Both the position numbers and the translations under genes were made by a program. A stretch of 64,000 bases of DNA, taken from contig NZ_JACHHG010000014.1 of NCBI RefSeq assembly GCF_014202645.1, positions 1 through 64,000 of the forward strand. Direction: 5' to 3'. Positions 52,353 through 64,000 of this stretch are shown piece after piece; within the stretch, counting starts at the first letter, position 1, and every line of letters starts with the position of its first letter. Origin of the DNA: Deinobacterium chartae (GTDB taxonomy: Bacteria; Deinococcota; Deinococci; Deinococcales; Deinococcaceae). The notes beneath the pieces were generated by a model. The model worked only from the letters and a program-made list of their open reading frames with translations, had not been told where the DNA came from and ran no database searches.

Positions 52353-53348
52353 TCAGAAGTTGAACTTGTCGATGTTGCTCTTGTCGAACACGGTGAGCGG
52401 CCCCAGGATGATCACGCCGTTCTTGCCGATGGTGCGCTCGCCCAGTTTGCCCGCCTTGAAGCGCTCGCCTTCTTTACCGCTGATCTGCCCGCTCACCAGC
52501 GCGGCAGCGGCGTACGAGGCGAGGTAACCGAGTTCCTCGGGGTTCCACAGCGCGAAGCCCTGTACCGTGCCGTTCTTGACGAACTCGCGCATCTGGTTGG
52601 GCGTGCCGAGCCCGGTGAGGGCGACCTTGCCTTTGTAAGGGCTGCTCGACAGGTAGCGCGCGGCGGCGCTGATGCCGACCGTGGTGGGGGAAATGACGCC
52701 CTTGAGGTTCGGGTAGGCCTGCATCAGGCCCTGCATCTCGGTGAACGATTTCTGGTCGTCGTCGTTGCCGTAGGCGATCTTGACGAGCTTCATGTTCTTG
52801 TACTCGGGCTTCTTGAGCTCGTCTTGCATCACCTTGATCCAGGCGTTCTGGTTGGTGGCGTTCGGGGTGGCGGACAGTACCGCGATCTCACCGCTGTAAT
52901 TGATCTGCTTGGCGAGCAGCTTGATCTGGTCACGGCCGATGGTGTCGCTGCTTGCCTGGCTCACGAAAAGGTGGCGGCCGTCCGGGGCCACGTCGCTGTC
53001 GTAGGTGACGACCTTGACGCCCTGTTGCATGGCGCGCTTGAGGTAGGGAACCAGCGCGTTCTGGTCGCTGGCCGAGACCACGATGGCCTTTTGGCGCTGC
53101 GCGAGCAGCGTATTGATGTAGCTGACCTGGCTGCTCGCTCCGGCGTCCGAGGGGCCGACCTGCTTGCCGACCCCGGAGAACTCCTTGATGGCGGCCTGTC
53201 CGCCCTTCCAGGCGGTGGTGAAGTACGGGTTGTTGACCTGTTTGGGCAAGAAGGCGATGGTGATGCCTTTTGGGATACCGGCTTGTGCGGCAGCAACGGC
53301 GCCGAGGGTGAGGGCGAGGGCAGCGAGGGTCAGGGTGCGGTGTTTCAT
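52353..53348 (-). CDS. rhaS: Rhamnose ABC transporter substrate-binding protein
   Basis: 331 residues with a cleavable signal peptide (MKHRTLTLAALALTLGAVAA, AQA), so it acts outside the membrane. The mature protein is a periplasmic-binding fold of the sugar type: ITIAFLPKQVNNPYFTTAWK, SYINTLLAQRQKAIVVSASD, VKVVTYDSDVAPDGRHLFVS and LKGVISPTTVGISAAARYLS match RhaS-type proteins. ATG 53348 has GGAGG just upstream. It is the last gene of the leftward operon rhaM-rhaT-rhaP-rhaQ-rhaS, 65 bases after rhaQ. It captures L-rhamnose and hands it to RhaPQ. Confidence 0.87.
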   Translation of the reverse strand: MKHRTLTLAALALTLGAVAAAQAGIPKGITIAFLPKQVNNPYFTTAWKGGQAAIKEFSGVGKQVGPSDAGASSQVSYINTLLAQRQKAIVVSASDQNALVPYLKRAMQQGVKVVTYDSDVAPDGRHLFVSQASSDTIGRDQIKLLAKQINYSGEIAVLSATPNATNQNAWIKVMQDELKKPEYKNMKLVKIAYGNDDDQKSFTEMQGLMQAYPNLKGVISPTTVGISAAARYLSSSPYKGKVALTGLGTPNQMREFVKNGTVQGFALWNPEELGYLASYAAAALVSGQISGKEGERFKAGKLGERTIGKNGVIILGPLTVFDKSNIDKFNF

Positions 53349-53413
53349 GAGCTTCCTCCGGAAGGGTGATGAGGGCCAAGCAGGGGAGAGCGGGGCCGCG
53401 CGGCGTCAGGGCG

Positions 53414-56937
<3,524 letters not shown>

Positions 56938-56945
<8 letters not shown>

Positions 56946-57285
56946 GGTGAAACACCTCCTCGAGGCGTAAAAAACCCTCGTCCGGGTTTTTTCCGTCGAG
57001 GGCGGTGAAGTACGGCGCCATCTGGGCCTGCCAGCGCGCGTTGACTTCACGGTGTTGCATGCCGGAAACGGCGGCGTCGGGATCGGGACTTTCGAAGTAG
57101 CCGACGAGCAGGCCGTCGTCGCGCAGGAACAGCGAGTAGTTGTGCCACCCGGTGTCACGCAGGGCGTCAAGCATGTCGGGCCACACCTCACGGTGGCGGG
57201 CCTTGTACTCCTCGAGGCGCTCCGGGCGCACGTGGAGCACGAAGCAGATTCGGTGGGTTTTGGGGGTGGAATCGGCAGCGGGCAC
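56938..57285 (-). CDS. rhaM: L-rhamnose mutarotase
   Basis: 115 residues. GTG 57285 has a GGAG site 5 bases upstream, giving a protein close to the family's usual 104. Family pattern: [40 protein letters not shown] and [20 protein letters not shown]; the His in [11 protein letters not shown] is the conserved active-site His of RhaM. It interconverts alpha and beta anomers of L-rhamnose in the cytoplasm so the isomerase gets its preferred form. First gene of the leftward transport operon. Confidence 0.85.
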
Positions 57286-57327
57286 GGGAACTCCAGGGGT
57301 GAGGCTCGGGGTGCGGGCTTTGGGTTG

Positions 57328-57355
57328 TGATGTTTGTACATGGCATGAAACATCA
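57328..57355. promoter_or_regulatory. Inverted-repeat operator between the rhamnose operons
   Basis: TGATGTTT (57328-57335) and AAACATCA (57348-57355) are perfect 8-base inverted arms separated by 12 bases, centred in the divergent intergenic region. This is the likely binding site of the adjacent DeoR-family regulator, able to control both operons. Confidence 0.6.
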
Positions 57356-57375
57356 TCTACAAAAAAAATGCAAGG

Positions 57376-57408
57376 GCTTGTCACAGTGTGTTCGAATGTT
57401 GTTAGATT
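57376..57408 (+). promoter_or_regulatory. Promoter of the rhamnose catabolic operon
   Basis: TTGTCA (57376-57381) and TAGATT (57403-57408). The latter ends 5 bases before ATG 57414, matching the TANNNT-N5-start layout of leaderless Deinococcus transcripts. No ribosome site precedes this ATG. Confidence 0.5.
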
Positions 57409-57413
57409 TGGCT

Positions 57414-58202
57414 ATGGTCACCGACAGCTTCAAGGTGGGCAGCGAACGCCACCACCTGATCCTTCGCCGCGCCCTCGCCGAGCGCGTGGTGAAGATCAAG
57501 GACCTCGCCGCCGAACTCGGCGTGCACGAAATGACCGTGCGCCGCGACCTCGACCTGCTCGCCGAGCAGGGCCTGCTCGAACGCATTCACGGCGGTGCCC
57601 GCATCCTCGAGAAAACCAGCGAGGAAGTCGCCCACCAGCTGCGCGCCACCACCAACACCCAGGCCAAAGACGCCCTCGCCCGCGCCGCTTTGAACCTCGT
57701 CGAAGACGGCGACGTCGTCGCCCTGGACGCCAGCACCACCGCCCTCGCCCTTGCCCGCGTCCTGCACGCCCGCCGCGTGAGCGCGATCGTCTCCGGCCTC
57801 GATGCCGCCAACGTCCTCGCACAAAGCGGTGTGCCCTTCTTAATGGTCGGCGGGAACTTTCACGCGCCCGCCCGCAGCTTTGTGGGTGCCTTCTTCCTGG
57901 ACACCATGACCAAGCTGCACCCCGACAAGGTGTTTTTCAGCGCCAAGGCTTTTTCGGTGGCCACCGGCTTCACCGACGCGCACCTGCCCGAGGTCGGGGC
58001 CAAGCAGCAGCTGATCCGCTCGGCCGGCACCCGTGTGGCGATGCTCGACGGCAGCAAGCTCGAGCGCCGCGCCCTGGCCACCATCGCCACCCTCGACGAG
58101 GTGGACGTGATCATCACCAACCGCACCCCGACCGCCGACACCTGCGCAGCACTCGACGCGGCCGACATCCGGCTCATCATCACCCCCCAGGAGGACCAGT
58201 GA
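57414..58202 (+). CDS. DeoR-family regulator of rhamnose catabolism
   Basis: 262 residues. The N-terminal helix-turn-helix at about 10-65 is typical DeoR ([47 protein letters not shown]). The C-terminal DeoRC sugar-phosphate sensor domain has [20 protein letters not shown] (DxxTT pattern), [20 protein letters not shown] and [13 protein letters not shown] 57414 is probably leaderless. It is divergent from the transport operon and first in the catabolic operon, overlapping rhaI by 4 bases. It most likely represses both by binding TGATGTTT-N12-AAACATCA and is released by a rhamnose-derived phosphate; the inducer is inferred. Confidence 0.83.
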   Translation: MVTDSFKVGSERHHLILRRALAERVVKIKDLAAELGVHEMTVRRDLDLLAEQGLLERIHGGARILEKTSEEVAHQLRATTNTQAKDALARAALNLVEDGDVVALDASTTALALARVLHARRVSAIVSGLDAANVLAQSGVPFLMVGGNFHAPARSFVGAFFLDTMTKLHPDKVFFSAKAFSVATGFTDAHLPEVGAKQQLIRSAGTRVAMLDGSKLERRALATIATLDEVDVIITNRTPTADTCAALDAADIRLIITPQEDQ

Positions 58203-59389
58203 ACACCGAAGCGCTCTTCTCCGCCCTCGACCGACAACGCATCGAGACGCCGTCGTGGGGCTACGGCAACTCGGGCACGCGCTTTAAGACCTTCGCCGCG
58301 CCCGGAGCCGCGCGCGACGTGTACGAGAAGATCGAGGATGCCGCCGAAGTGCACCGGCTCAGCGGCATCGCCCCCAGCGTGGCCCTGCACATCCCCTGGG
58401 ACGCGGTCAGCGACTACGGCGAGCTGCGCGCCTTCGCCGAAAGCCGCGGCGTCACCCTGGGTGCGATCAACCCCAACGTCTTCCAGGACGATCGCTACCG
58501 CCTCGGCAGCGTCACCCACCCGGACCCGGCGGTGCGCGAACAGGCACTGGCGCACCTGCTCGCCTGTGTGGAGATCCTGCGGCAGACCGGTTCGCGCGAC
58601 CTCAGCCTGTGGTTCGCCGACGGCACCAACTACGCCGGGCAAGACGACCTGCGCGCCCGCAAACGGCGCCTGCGCGACGCGCTGGCGCGCGTGCACGACG
58701 CCCTGCCCGACGGGGCGCGCCTGCTGCTCGAGTACAAGCTGTTCGAACCGGCCTTTTACGCCACCGACGCTTTTGACTGGGGAGCGGCCCTGGCACACTG
58801 CGTCGCAGTCGGCGAGCGCGCGCAGGTGCTGGTGGACCTCGGGCATCACGCGCCCGGCGTGAACATCGAGCAGATCGTTGCGTTCCTGCTCGACGAGGGC
58901 CGCCTGGGCGGCTTTCACTTCAACGCGCGCCGCTACGCCGACGACGACCTGATCGTTGGCACCGCCAACCCCTTCGAGCTGTTTTGCATCTACGCCGAAC
59001 TCGTGAGCGCCGAGACCGCTGCGGACCCGCTGGTGCGCGATACCGCGCGCGCGGTGGCGTACATGATCGACCAGAGCCACAACATCGAACCCAAGGTCGA
59101 AGCGATGCTGCAGAGCGTGCTGAACTGCCAAGAAGCGTATGCCAAGGCGCTGCTGATCGACCGCGAGCGCCTCGAGGAGGCCCAGCAGGCCGGGGACGTC
59201 CTCGAGGCGCACCGCACCCTGACCGACGCTTTCCGTACCGACGTGCGCCCCTTGCTCGCCGAGTGGCGCCGCGCCCGCGGCCTGCCCGAAGACCCGATCC
59301 GTGCCCACCGCGTCAGCGGCTACGCCGAGCGCGTGGCGCGTGAGCGCGGCGTAGCCGCTGCCAGCGGCGGCTTCCCGGTTCACAGCTAG
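58199..59389 (+). CDS. rhaI: L-rhamnose isomerase
   Basis: 396 residues from GTG 58199 (GTGA overlap with the regulator). It belongs to the RhaI type found in Pseudomonas-like pathways rather than enterobacterial RhaA, and converts L-rhamnose to L-rhamnulose. TIM-barrel pattern: [100 protein letters not shown] and [20 protein letters not shown]. The Glu, Asp and His residues in these segments are the metal ligands. A gap of 76 bases with AGGAGG separates it from the aldolase gene. Confidence 0.86.
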   Translation: MNTEALFSALDRQRIETPSWGYGNSGTRFKTFAAPGAARDVYEKIEDAAEVHRLSGIAPSVALHIPWDAVSDYGELRAFAESRGVTLGAINPNVFQDDRYRLGSVTHPDPAVREQALAHLLACVEILRQTGSRDLSLWFADGTNYAGQDDLRARKRRLRDALARVHDALPDGARLLLEYKLFEPAFYATDAFDWGAALAHCVAVGERAQVLVDLGHHAPGVNIEQIVAFLLDEGRLGGFHFNARRYADDDLIVGTANPFELFCIYAELVSAETAADPLVRDTARAVAYMIDQSHNIEPKVEAMLQSVLNCQEAYAKALLIDRERLEEAQQAGDVLEAHRTLTDAFRTDVRPLLAEWRRARGLPEDPIRAHRVSGYAERVARERGVAAASGGFPVHS

Positions 59390-59465
59390 CGTTCCCGCAC
59401 AACCCGCCCCTGTCTCAGCCCGCCGGACCCGCCGGGCACGGCGCCCCACACCCCAGGAGGACCGC

Positions 59466-61556
59466 ATGACCTCGACCGAACCCCGCTTCACCCCGCAGCC
59501 CGCCAACCGCTGGAACGACGCCGAAGCCCCGCAGGGCGACGGTCTGGCAGCGCTGGCGTACCGCTCGCGCCTGCTGGGCGCGGATCGCAGCGTGGTGAAC
59601 ATCTACGGCGGCAACACCAGCACCAAGAGCATCGAAAAAGACCATCTCGGCCGCGACGTGACCGTGCTGTGGGTCAAGGGGTCGGGCAGCGACATCGCCA
59701 GCATCACCGAGCGCGGCTTTGCCGGCCTGAAGCTCGACGAGGTTCTGCCGCTGTTCGAGCGCGAGAGCATGTCCGACGAGGAGATGACCGCGTACCTCGA
59801 GCGCACCGTGTTCGAACCGGGCCGCCCACGCCAGTCGATCGAGACGCTGCTGCACGCCTTCGTGCCCGCCAAGCACGTGGATCACACGCACCCGGACGCG
59901 ATCATCAGCATCGCCTGCGCCCCGGACGGCGAACGGGTGATGCGCGAGATCTACGGCGAGCGCGCCGCGTGGGTTCCCTATATCCGCCCCGGCTTCGAGC
60001 TCAGCCGTCAGATCGGGGCCGCCGTGCGCGATCATCCCCAGCTCGAGTGCGTGGTGATGGGCAAGCACGGCCTGGTGACCTGGGGGAACACCGCCCGCGA
60101 GAGCTACGAGAACACCCTGCGCATCATCGGTGAGGCGCAGGCGTACCTGAACGCGCGGCGCCAGGACCCGCCCTTCGGCGGCCCCGTGGTGCAGACGCTG
60201 CCGGACGAGCAACGCGACGCGCTGCTCGTCCGGTTGCTCCCGGTGTTGCGCGGCGCGATGCGCACCCACGCGCCGGTGATCTTGCAGGTGGACAGCAGCC
60301 CGGAGGTCCTCGAGTTCGTCAACAGCCGTGACGCCGCCGCGCTCTCGCAGGTGGGAGCCGCCTGCCCGGACCACCTGGTGCACACCAAGCGCGTTCCACT
60401 GTTTCTCGACTGGACCCCGGACGACGGCGAGGAGGCCCTGATCGAGCGCGCCCGGGCGGGCGTGGCGGCGTTCGCGCTCGAGTACCGCCACTACTTCGAA
60501 CAGCACCGCAGCCCGCAGGACCGCATGTTCCCCGCCGCTCCGCGCGTCACGCTGGTTCCCGGCATCGGCATGATCACCAGCGGCGCGGACGCGCACGGCG
60601 CCGAGGTGAGCCGACAGCTGTACCGCCGCGCGATCGCGGTCATGCGCGGCGCGACCAGCCTCGGCGGTTTTGTCAGCCTCACCGCCGCCGAAGCCTACGC
60701 GGTGGAGTACTGGCCGCTCGAGCTGTACAAGCTCGCGCAAAAACCCGCCCCGAAAGTGCTCGAGGGGCACGTCGCGCTGGTCACCGGTGCGGCCAGCGGC
60801 ATCGGCCGCGCCATCGCCCGCCGCCTGGCGCAAGACGGCGCGCACGTCGTGATCGCCGACCTCAACGCCGCAGGCGGGCAGCAGGTGGCCGAGGACATCG
60901 TGAGCGAGCGCGGCTGGCAGCGCGCGACGAGTGTCGCCATGAACGTCACCCGCGAGGAGCAGGTGCAGGCGGCGTACCGGCACGCGGTCCTCAGCTACGG
61001 TGGCGTGGACATCGTGGTGAACAACGCCGGCATCGCCTCGAGCGCGCCGGTGGAGGACACCAGCCTCGAGATGTGGAACACCAACCAGAGCATCCTCAGC
61101 ACCGGCTACTTCCTGGTCGCGCGCGAGGCGTTCCGGATCATGAAGGCGCAGAACACCGGTGGGAACCTGGTGTTTGTCGGCAGCAAGAACTCGCTGGCAG
61201 CCGGCAAGAACGCCGCCGCGTACAGCGTGGCCAAAGCGGCCGAGATTCACCTGGCCCGCTGCCTGGCCGAGGAGGGCGGCGCGCACGGCATCCGCGTGAA
61301 CAGCGTGCTGCCCGACAGCGTCTTGTCGGGTTCGGCGATCTGGGACAGCAAGTGGCGCGCCGAGCGCGCGGCCACCTACGGCATCCGCGAGGACCAGCTC
61401 GAGGAGTTCTACCGTAACCGCAACACGCTCAAGGTCAACATCCTTCCCGAGGACATCGCCGAGGCCGTCTACTTTTTTGCCACGCCTGCCGCGAGCAAGA
61501 CCACCGGCGGAATCCTCACCGTGGACGGCGGGGTGCCGACCGCCTATGTCCGCTGA
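59466..61556 (+). CDS. Bifunctional rhamnulose-1-phosphate aldolase / short-chain dehydrogenase
   Basis: 696 residues from ATG 59466 (AGGAGGACCGC). The N-terminal class II aldolase domain, about 1-420, has Zn-binding HTHPDAIISIACAPDG and VVMGKHGLVTWGN, and cleaves L-rhamnulose-1-phosphate to dihydroxyacetone phosphate and L-lactaldehyde. The C-terminal SDR domain, about 430-696, has NAD-binding VTGAASGIGRAIARRL, the NNAG motif in VVNNAGIASSAP and catalytic Tyr/Lys in YSVAKAAEIH, and probably oxidises lactaldehyde to lactate as in RhaEW/YuxG-type enzymes. Full length for the fused family (about 690). Its last 11 bases overlap the kinase gene start. Confidence 0.88.
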   Translation: MTSTEPRFTPQPANRWNDAEAPQGDGLAALAYRSRLLGADRSVVNIYGGNTSTKSIEKDHLGRDVTVLWVKGSGSDIASITERGFAGLKLDEVLPLFERESMSDEEMTAYLERTVFEPGRPRQSIETLLHAFVPAKHVDHTHPDAIISIACAPDGERVMREIYGERAAWVPYIRPGFELSRQIGAAVRDHPQLECVVMGKHGLVTWGNTARESYENTLRIIGEAQAYLNARRQDPPFGGPVVQTLPDEQRDALLVRLLPVLRGAMRTHAPVILQVDSSPEVLEFVNSRDAAALSQVGAACPDHLVHTKRVPLFLDWTPDDGEEALIERARAGVAAFALEYRHYFEQHRSPQDRMFPAAPRVTLVPGIGMITSGADAHGAEVSRQLYRRAIAVMRGATSLGGFVSLTAAEAYAVEYWPLELYKLAQKPAPKVLEGHVALVTGAASGIGRAIARRLAQDGAHVVIADLNAAGGQQVAEDIVSERGWQRATSVAMNVTREEQVQAAYRHAVLSYGGVDIVVNNAGIASSAPVEDTSLEMWNTNQSILSTGYFLVAREAFRIMKAQNTGGNLVFVGSKNSLAAGKNAAAYSVAKAAEIHLARCLAEEGGAHGIRVNSVLPDSVLSGSAIWDSKWRAERAATYGIREDQLEEFYRNRNTLKVNILPEDIAEAVYFFATPAASKTTGGILTVDGGVPTAYVR

Positions 61557-63015
61557 CGTCACCCGCCACATCGCGATCGACCTGGGTGCCTCGAGCGGCC
61601 GGGTCGCCCTGGGGACGCTACAGGATTCCCGGCTCAGCGTGGACGTCGTGCACCGCTTTCCCAACGGGGCGCTCGCCAGGGCGGACGGGCTGTACTGGAA
61701 CGTGACCGAACTGTGGCGTGAGGTTCTGCACGGCCTGCGCCTTGCTGCCCGGCAGGGACCGGTGGACAGCGTGGGCGTGGACTCGTGGGCGGTGGACTAC
61801 GCGCTGCTCGACGAGCAAGGCCAGCTGCTCGACGGGGTACGCCACTACCGCGATCCGCGCACCGACGGTGTGATGGAGGACCTGTTGCGCACGGTGCCGC
61901 GCGAGACGCTGTACGAACACACCGGCATCCAGTTCCTGCCGTTTAACACCGTGTACCAGCTTGTCGCGCAGCAGCGCCGCTCGCCGGACCTGCTCGCCCG
62001 GACGCGCGCGCTGCTGCTGGTCCCGGACCTGCTGCACTACTGGCTCTCGGGCCGCCGGGTCGCCGAGCGCACCAATGCCAGCACCACCCAGCTCTACGAC
62101 CCGCGCCAGGGCGACTGGTCCGCGCCGGTGCTGCAAGCCTGCGGGCTGCCTGCGCAGCTGCTGCCGCCGATCGTGGCGCCCGGCAGCGACCTCGGGGAGG
62201 TGTGCCCCGAACTCGCGCACGACACCGGCCTCAGGGGGACGCGCGTGATCGCGCCGGCCACGCACGACACCGCCAGCGCGGTCGCCGCCGTGCCGGCCAG
62301 CGGACCGGACTGGGCCTACGTCTCGAGCGGCACGTGGTCGCTGGTCGGTGTGGAAACGCCGGCTCCGGTCATCTCGCCGCGCGCGCTGCAGCACAACCTG
62401 ACCAACGAGGCGGGCATTCACGGCACCACGCGTCTGCTCAAGAACGTGATGGGGCTGTGGATCGTGCAGGAGTGCCGCCGGGCCTGGGGGGAGCTGGACT
62501 TCGCGGCGCTGTACGCCGACGCCGCGCAGGTACCCGCGCACGGACCGCTCATCGACCCCGACGATCTGCGCTTCTTGCCCCCGGGTACGGATATGCCGCT
62601 GCGCGTGCAGACCTTCTGCGCCCAGACCGGCCAGAGCGTGCCGCAGACCCCCGCACAGATCACGCGCTGCATCCTCGAGAGCCTCGCTTGCAAGACGGCC
62701 GAGGTCCTCGAGGAACTCGAGGCGGTGACCGGCCGGGCGATCCGCACGGTGCACGTGGTGGGCGGCGGCTCGCAGATCGCGCTGCTCAACCGGCTGATCG
62801 CCGACGCTGCGCAGCGCACCGTGGTCGCCGGTCCGGTGGAGGCTACACTGATGGGAAACCTGCTGGTGCAGGCCGAAGCGCGCGGGCGCATCCCGGTCGG
62901 GAAGCTGCGCGAAACGGTGCGCGCCTCGGTGACGCTGGAAACCTTCGTGCCGGGCCCGACCCCGACCCAGCGTGCGCGCTTTGCCCGGGTGCGCGCCGCG
63001 ACCCCTGCGCCCTGA
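61546..63015 (+). CDS. rhaB: Rhamnulokinase
   Basis: 489 residues from ATG 61546, which overlaps the previous gene by 11 bases. It is an FGGY-family sugar kinase that phosphorylates L-rhamnulose at C1. Features: phosphate-1 motif HIAIDLGASSGRVALGTL, VDSVGVDSWAVDYALLDEQG, HYRDPRTDGVMEDLLRTVPR, AYVSSGTWSLVGVETPAPVI, and the rhamnulokinase-typical TNEAGIHGTTRLLKNVMGLW then IVQECRR. The adenosine motif is HVVGGGSQIALLNRLIADA. Length is normal for RhaB (about 489). Confidence 0.9.
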   Translation: MSADVTRHIAIDLGASSGRVALGTLQDSRLSVDVVHRFPNGALARADGLYWNVTELWREVLHGLRLAARQGPVDSVGVDSWAVDYALLDEQGQLLDGVRHYRDPRTDGVMEDLLRTVPRETLYEHTGIQFLPFNTVYQLVAQQRRSPDLLARTRALLLVPDLLHYWLSGRRVAERTNASTTQLYDPRQGDWSAPVLQACGLPAQLLPPIVAPGSDLGEVCPELAHDTGLRGTRVIAPATHDTASAVAAVPASGPDWAYVSSGTWSLVGVETPAPVISPRALQHNLTNEAGIHGTTRLLKNVMGLWIVQECRRAWGELDFAALYADAAQVPAHGPLIDPDDLRFLPPGTDMPLRVQTFCAQTGQSVPQTPAQITRCILESLACKTAEVLEELEAVTGRAIRTVHVVGGGSQIALLNRLIADAAQRTVVAGPVEATLMGNLLVQAEARGRIPVGKLRETVRASVTLETFVPGPTPTQRARFARVRAATPAP

Positions 63016-63091
63016 GCGGCACCAGCCGCGCGGGTGTATCCCGCGCAACTCCGTTTTCCGCGCCGCGCGGGAAGCGGCCCGGAGGTGGCCT

Positions 63092-63835
63092 TTGCGAATC
63101 GATCTGTTCATCACCTGCCTGAACGACGCGCTGTTTCCCCGCACCGGCGAGGCGACCGTGCGCCTGCTCGAACGGCTGGGGCATACGGTGCATTTCAACC
63201 CCGAGCAAACCTGCTGCGGGCAGATGCACGCCAACAGCGGCTACCGCCGTGAGGCGCTGCCCCTGGTGCGGCGTTTCGTGCGCACCTTTCGCGACGCGGA
63301 CGTTATCGTGGCACCCAGCGGTTCGTGCGTCGCCACCGTGCGCGACCTGTACCCCCGCCTGGCCGAGTGGTCCGGGGACAGCGAGCTGTTGGACGCGGTC
63401 CACGCCCTGTCCGGACGTGTGTTCGAGCTCAGCGAGTTCCTGGTGCACCGCCTCGGCCTCGAGGACGTCGGCGCGTACTACCCGCACCGCGTCACCTACC
63501 ACCCGACCTGTCACTCGCTGCGCATCCTGCGCGTCGGAGACGCTCCGCTGCGCTTGCTGCGCAGCGTGCGCGGCCTCGCGCTGGTCGAGCTGCCCCAGGC
63601 CGACCAGTGCTGCGGTTTCGGCGGCACTTTCGCGGTCAAGAACGCCGACACCAGCACCGCGATGCTCGCCGACAAGCTGCAGCACGTCATGGCAACCCGC
63701 GCCGAGGCCTGCGCCGCCGCCGACAACAGCTGCCTGATGCACATCGGCGGCGGCCTCGGGCGCCTGCGCAGCGGCACGCGCGTCGTGCACCTCGCCGAGA
63801 TCCTTGCCAGCACCGAACACGAGGTGTACGCGTGA
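63092..63835 (+). CDS. lutA: LutA-like lactate utilisation Fe-S protein
   Basis: 247 residues. TTG 63092 is chosen because GGAGGTGGCC lies just upstream and the protein then begins MRIDLFITCLNDALFPRTGE. It has two CCG-type cysteine clusters: EQTCCGQMHANSGY at about 38-51 and YHPTCHSLR plus ADQCCGFGGTFAVKN toward the C-terminus, as in LutA/YkgE. LutABC oxidises L-lactate to pyruvate and feeds electrons to the membrane chain. Its position after the rhamnose genes means lactate made from rhamnose can be used. It overlaps lutB by 4 bases. Confidence 0.85.
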   Translation: MRIDLFITCLNDALFPRTGEATVRLLERLGHTVHFNPEQTCCGQMHANSGYRREALPLVRRFVRTFRDADVIVAPSGSCVATVRDLYPRLAEWSGDSELLDAVHALSGRVFELSEFLVHRLGLEDVGAYYPHRVTYHPTCHSLRILRVGDAPLRLLRSVRGLALVELPQADQCCGFGGTFAVKNADTSTAMLADKLQHVMATRAEACAAADNSCLMHIGGGLGRLRSGTRVVHLAEILASTEHEVYA

Positions 63836-64000
63836 GCGGCGGCGGCATCAAACCGGCCCAACCCTTTGCGCAGGCGGCGCGGGTCACGCTGGCCAACGCG
63901 CAGATGCGCCGCAACCTGCGCCACGCCACCACCACCATCCGTGACAAGCGTCAGCGCGCCGTAAGCGAACTGCCCGACTGGGAGGCGCTGCGCGACGAGG
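63832..64000 (+). CDS. lutB: LutB-like lactate utilisation protein (5' part only)
   Basis: GTG 63832 overlaps the lutA stop (GTGA). The 56 visible residues (AARVTLANAQMRRNLRHATT, TIRDKRQRAVSELPDWEALR) match the start of LutB/LldF, a ferredoxin-like Fe-S and NAD-type oxidoreductase subunit. The gene runs out of the window, so its Fe-S clusters are not visible. Confidence 0.8.
   Translation, partial: MSGGGIKPAQPFAQAARVTLANAQMRRNLRHATTTIRDKRQRAVSELPDWEALRDE

Noticed and set aside
56946-57356. Upstream extension of the rhaT frame
   Set aside because: It is antiparallel-free but lies in another frame of rhaM; TTG 56945 has a strong ribosome site and the family's normal N-terminus.
59415-61664. 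Long minus-strand open frame (749 codons) opposite the aldolase/dehydrogenase gene
   Set aside because: GC-rich antisense shadow; the plus-strand protein has full family motifs, the minus frame has none. The same applies to 55389-57008, 54418-56121 and 57860-59602.

Overview
This is a GC-rich window that looks like part of a large plasmid, megaplasmid or secondary chromosome of a Deinococcus-type bacterium (phylum Deinococcota). The pointers are the RepA-type initiator downstream of an iteron array (48.2-50.4 kb), the adjacent parA-parB pair, probable leaderless promoters, and heavy use of the palindrome CTCGAG (Leu-Glu as CTC GAG, often CCTCGAGG) in nearly all native genes. The genus is an inference; no rRNA or other phylogenetic marker is present.

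Layout. (1) 0-3.2 kb: three displaced polymorphic-toxin cassettes, each with a Hint-domain tail. Cassettes 1 and 2 carry a toxin tip and an AT-rich immunity gene; cassette 3 has lost its toxin. The spacer-Hint segment is repeated (1355-1789 and 2716-3150), and toxin 2 carries an in-frame stop. (2) 3.2-9.2 kb: a tyrosine recombinase behind a 20-bp inverted repeat, then relics, a QorB-like reductase and a von Willebrand factor A (VWA) protein. (3) 9.2-36.1 kb: a large defence-like island. It holds an Mrr-type nuclease; a minus-strand operon encoding a secreted or membrane VWA protein, a tubulin/FtsZ-like GTPase, a coiled-coil protein and a BrxL-like AAA+ ATPase; a divergent pair encoding a helical-repeat protein and a BrxD-like ATPase; a HelD-like helicase; a DUF2357-like nuclease with a MoxR/McrB-like AAA+ ATPase; and an AddB-AddA-WYL regulator operon. 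No BREX methyltransferase (PglX) or phosphatase (PglZ) is present. The set matches no defence system I can name and is the main candidate for an undescribed system.

(4) 36.3-45.1 kb: mixed cargo. It includes a hybrid ORF with a TnpB-like tail, an ADP-ribosylglycohydrolase, a lipoprotein, an erythromycin-esterase-like enzyme, a methyltransferase, a DUF4180 protein, a 3-hydroxyisobutyrate-dehydrogenase-like enzyme and a truncated hydrolase. A 176-bp inverted duplication and five copies of the palindrome TGAATTCCGGAATTCA lie here and just beyond. (5) 45.4-50.9 kb: replication and partition. ParA is fused to two N-terminal Phd/YefM-like segments and is followed by ParB, then a roughly 16-copy iteron array with DnaA-box-like sites, RepA and an AbrB-type protein.

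(6) 52.3-64 kb: L-rhamnose catabolism in two divergent operons. Leftward: rhaM-rhaT-rhaP-rhaQ-rhaS (mutarotase plus ABC importer). Rightward: a DeoR-family regulator, rhaI, a bifunctional rhamnulose-1-phosphate aldolase/dehydrogenase, rhaB, then lutA and the start of lutB. Read as a pathway: import, isomerise, phosphorylate, cleave to dihydroxyacetone phosphate and lactaldehyde, oxidise to lactate, then to pyruvate through LutABC.
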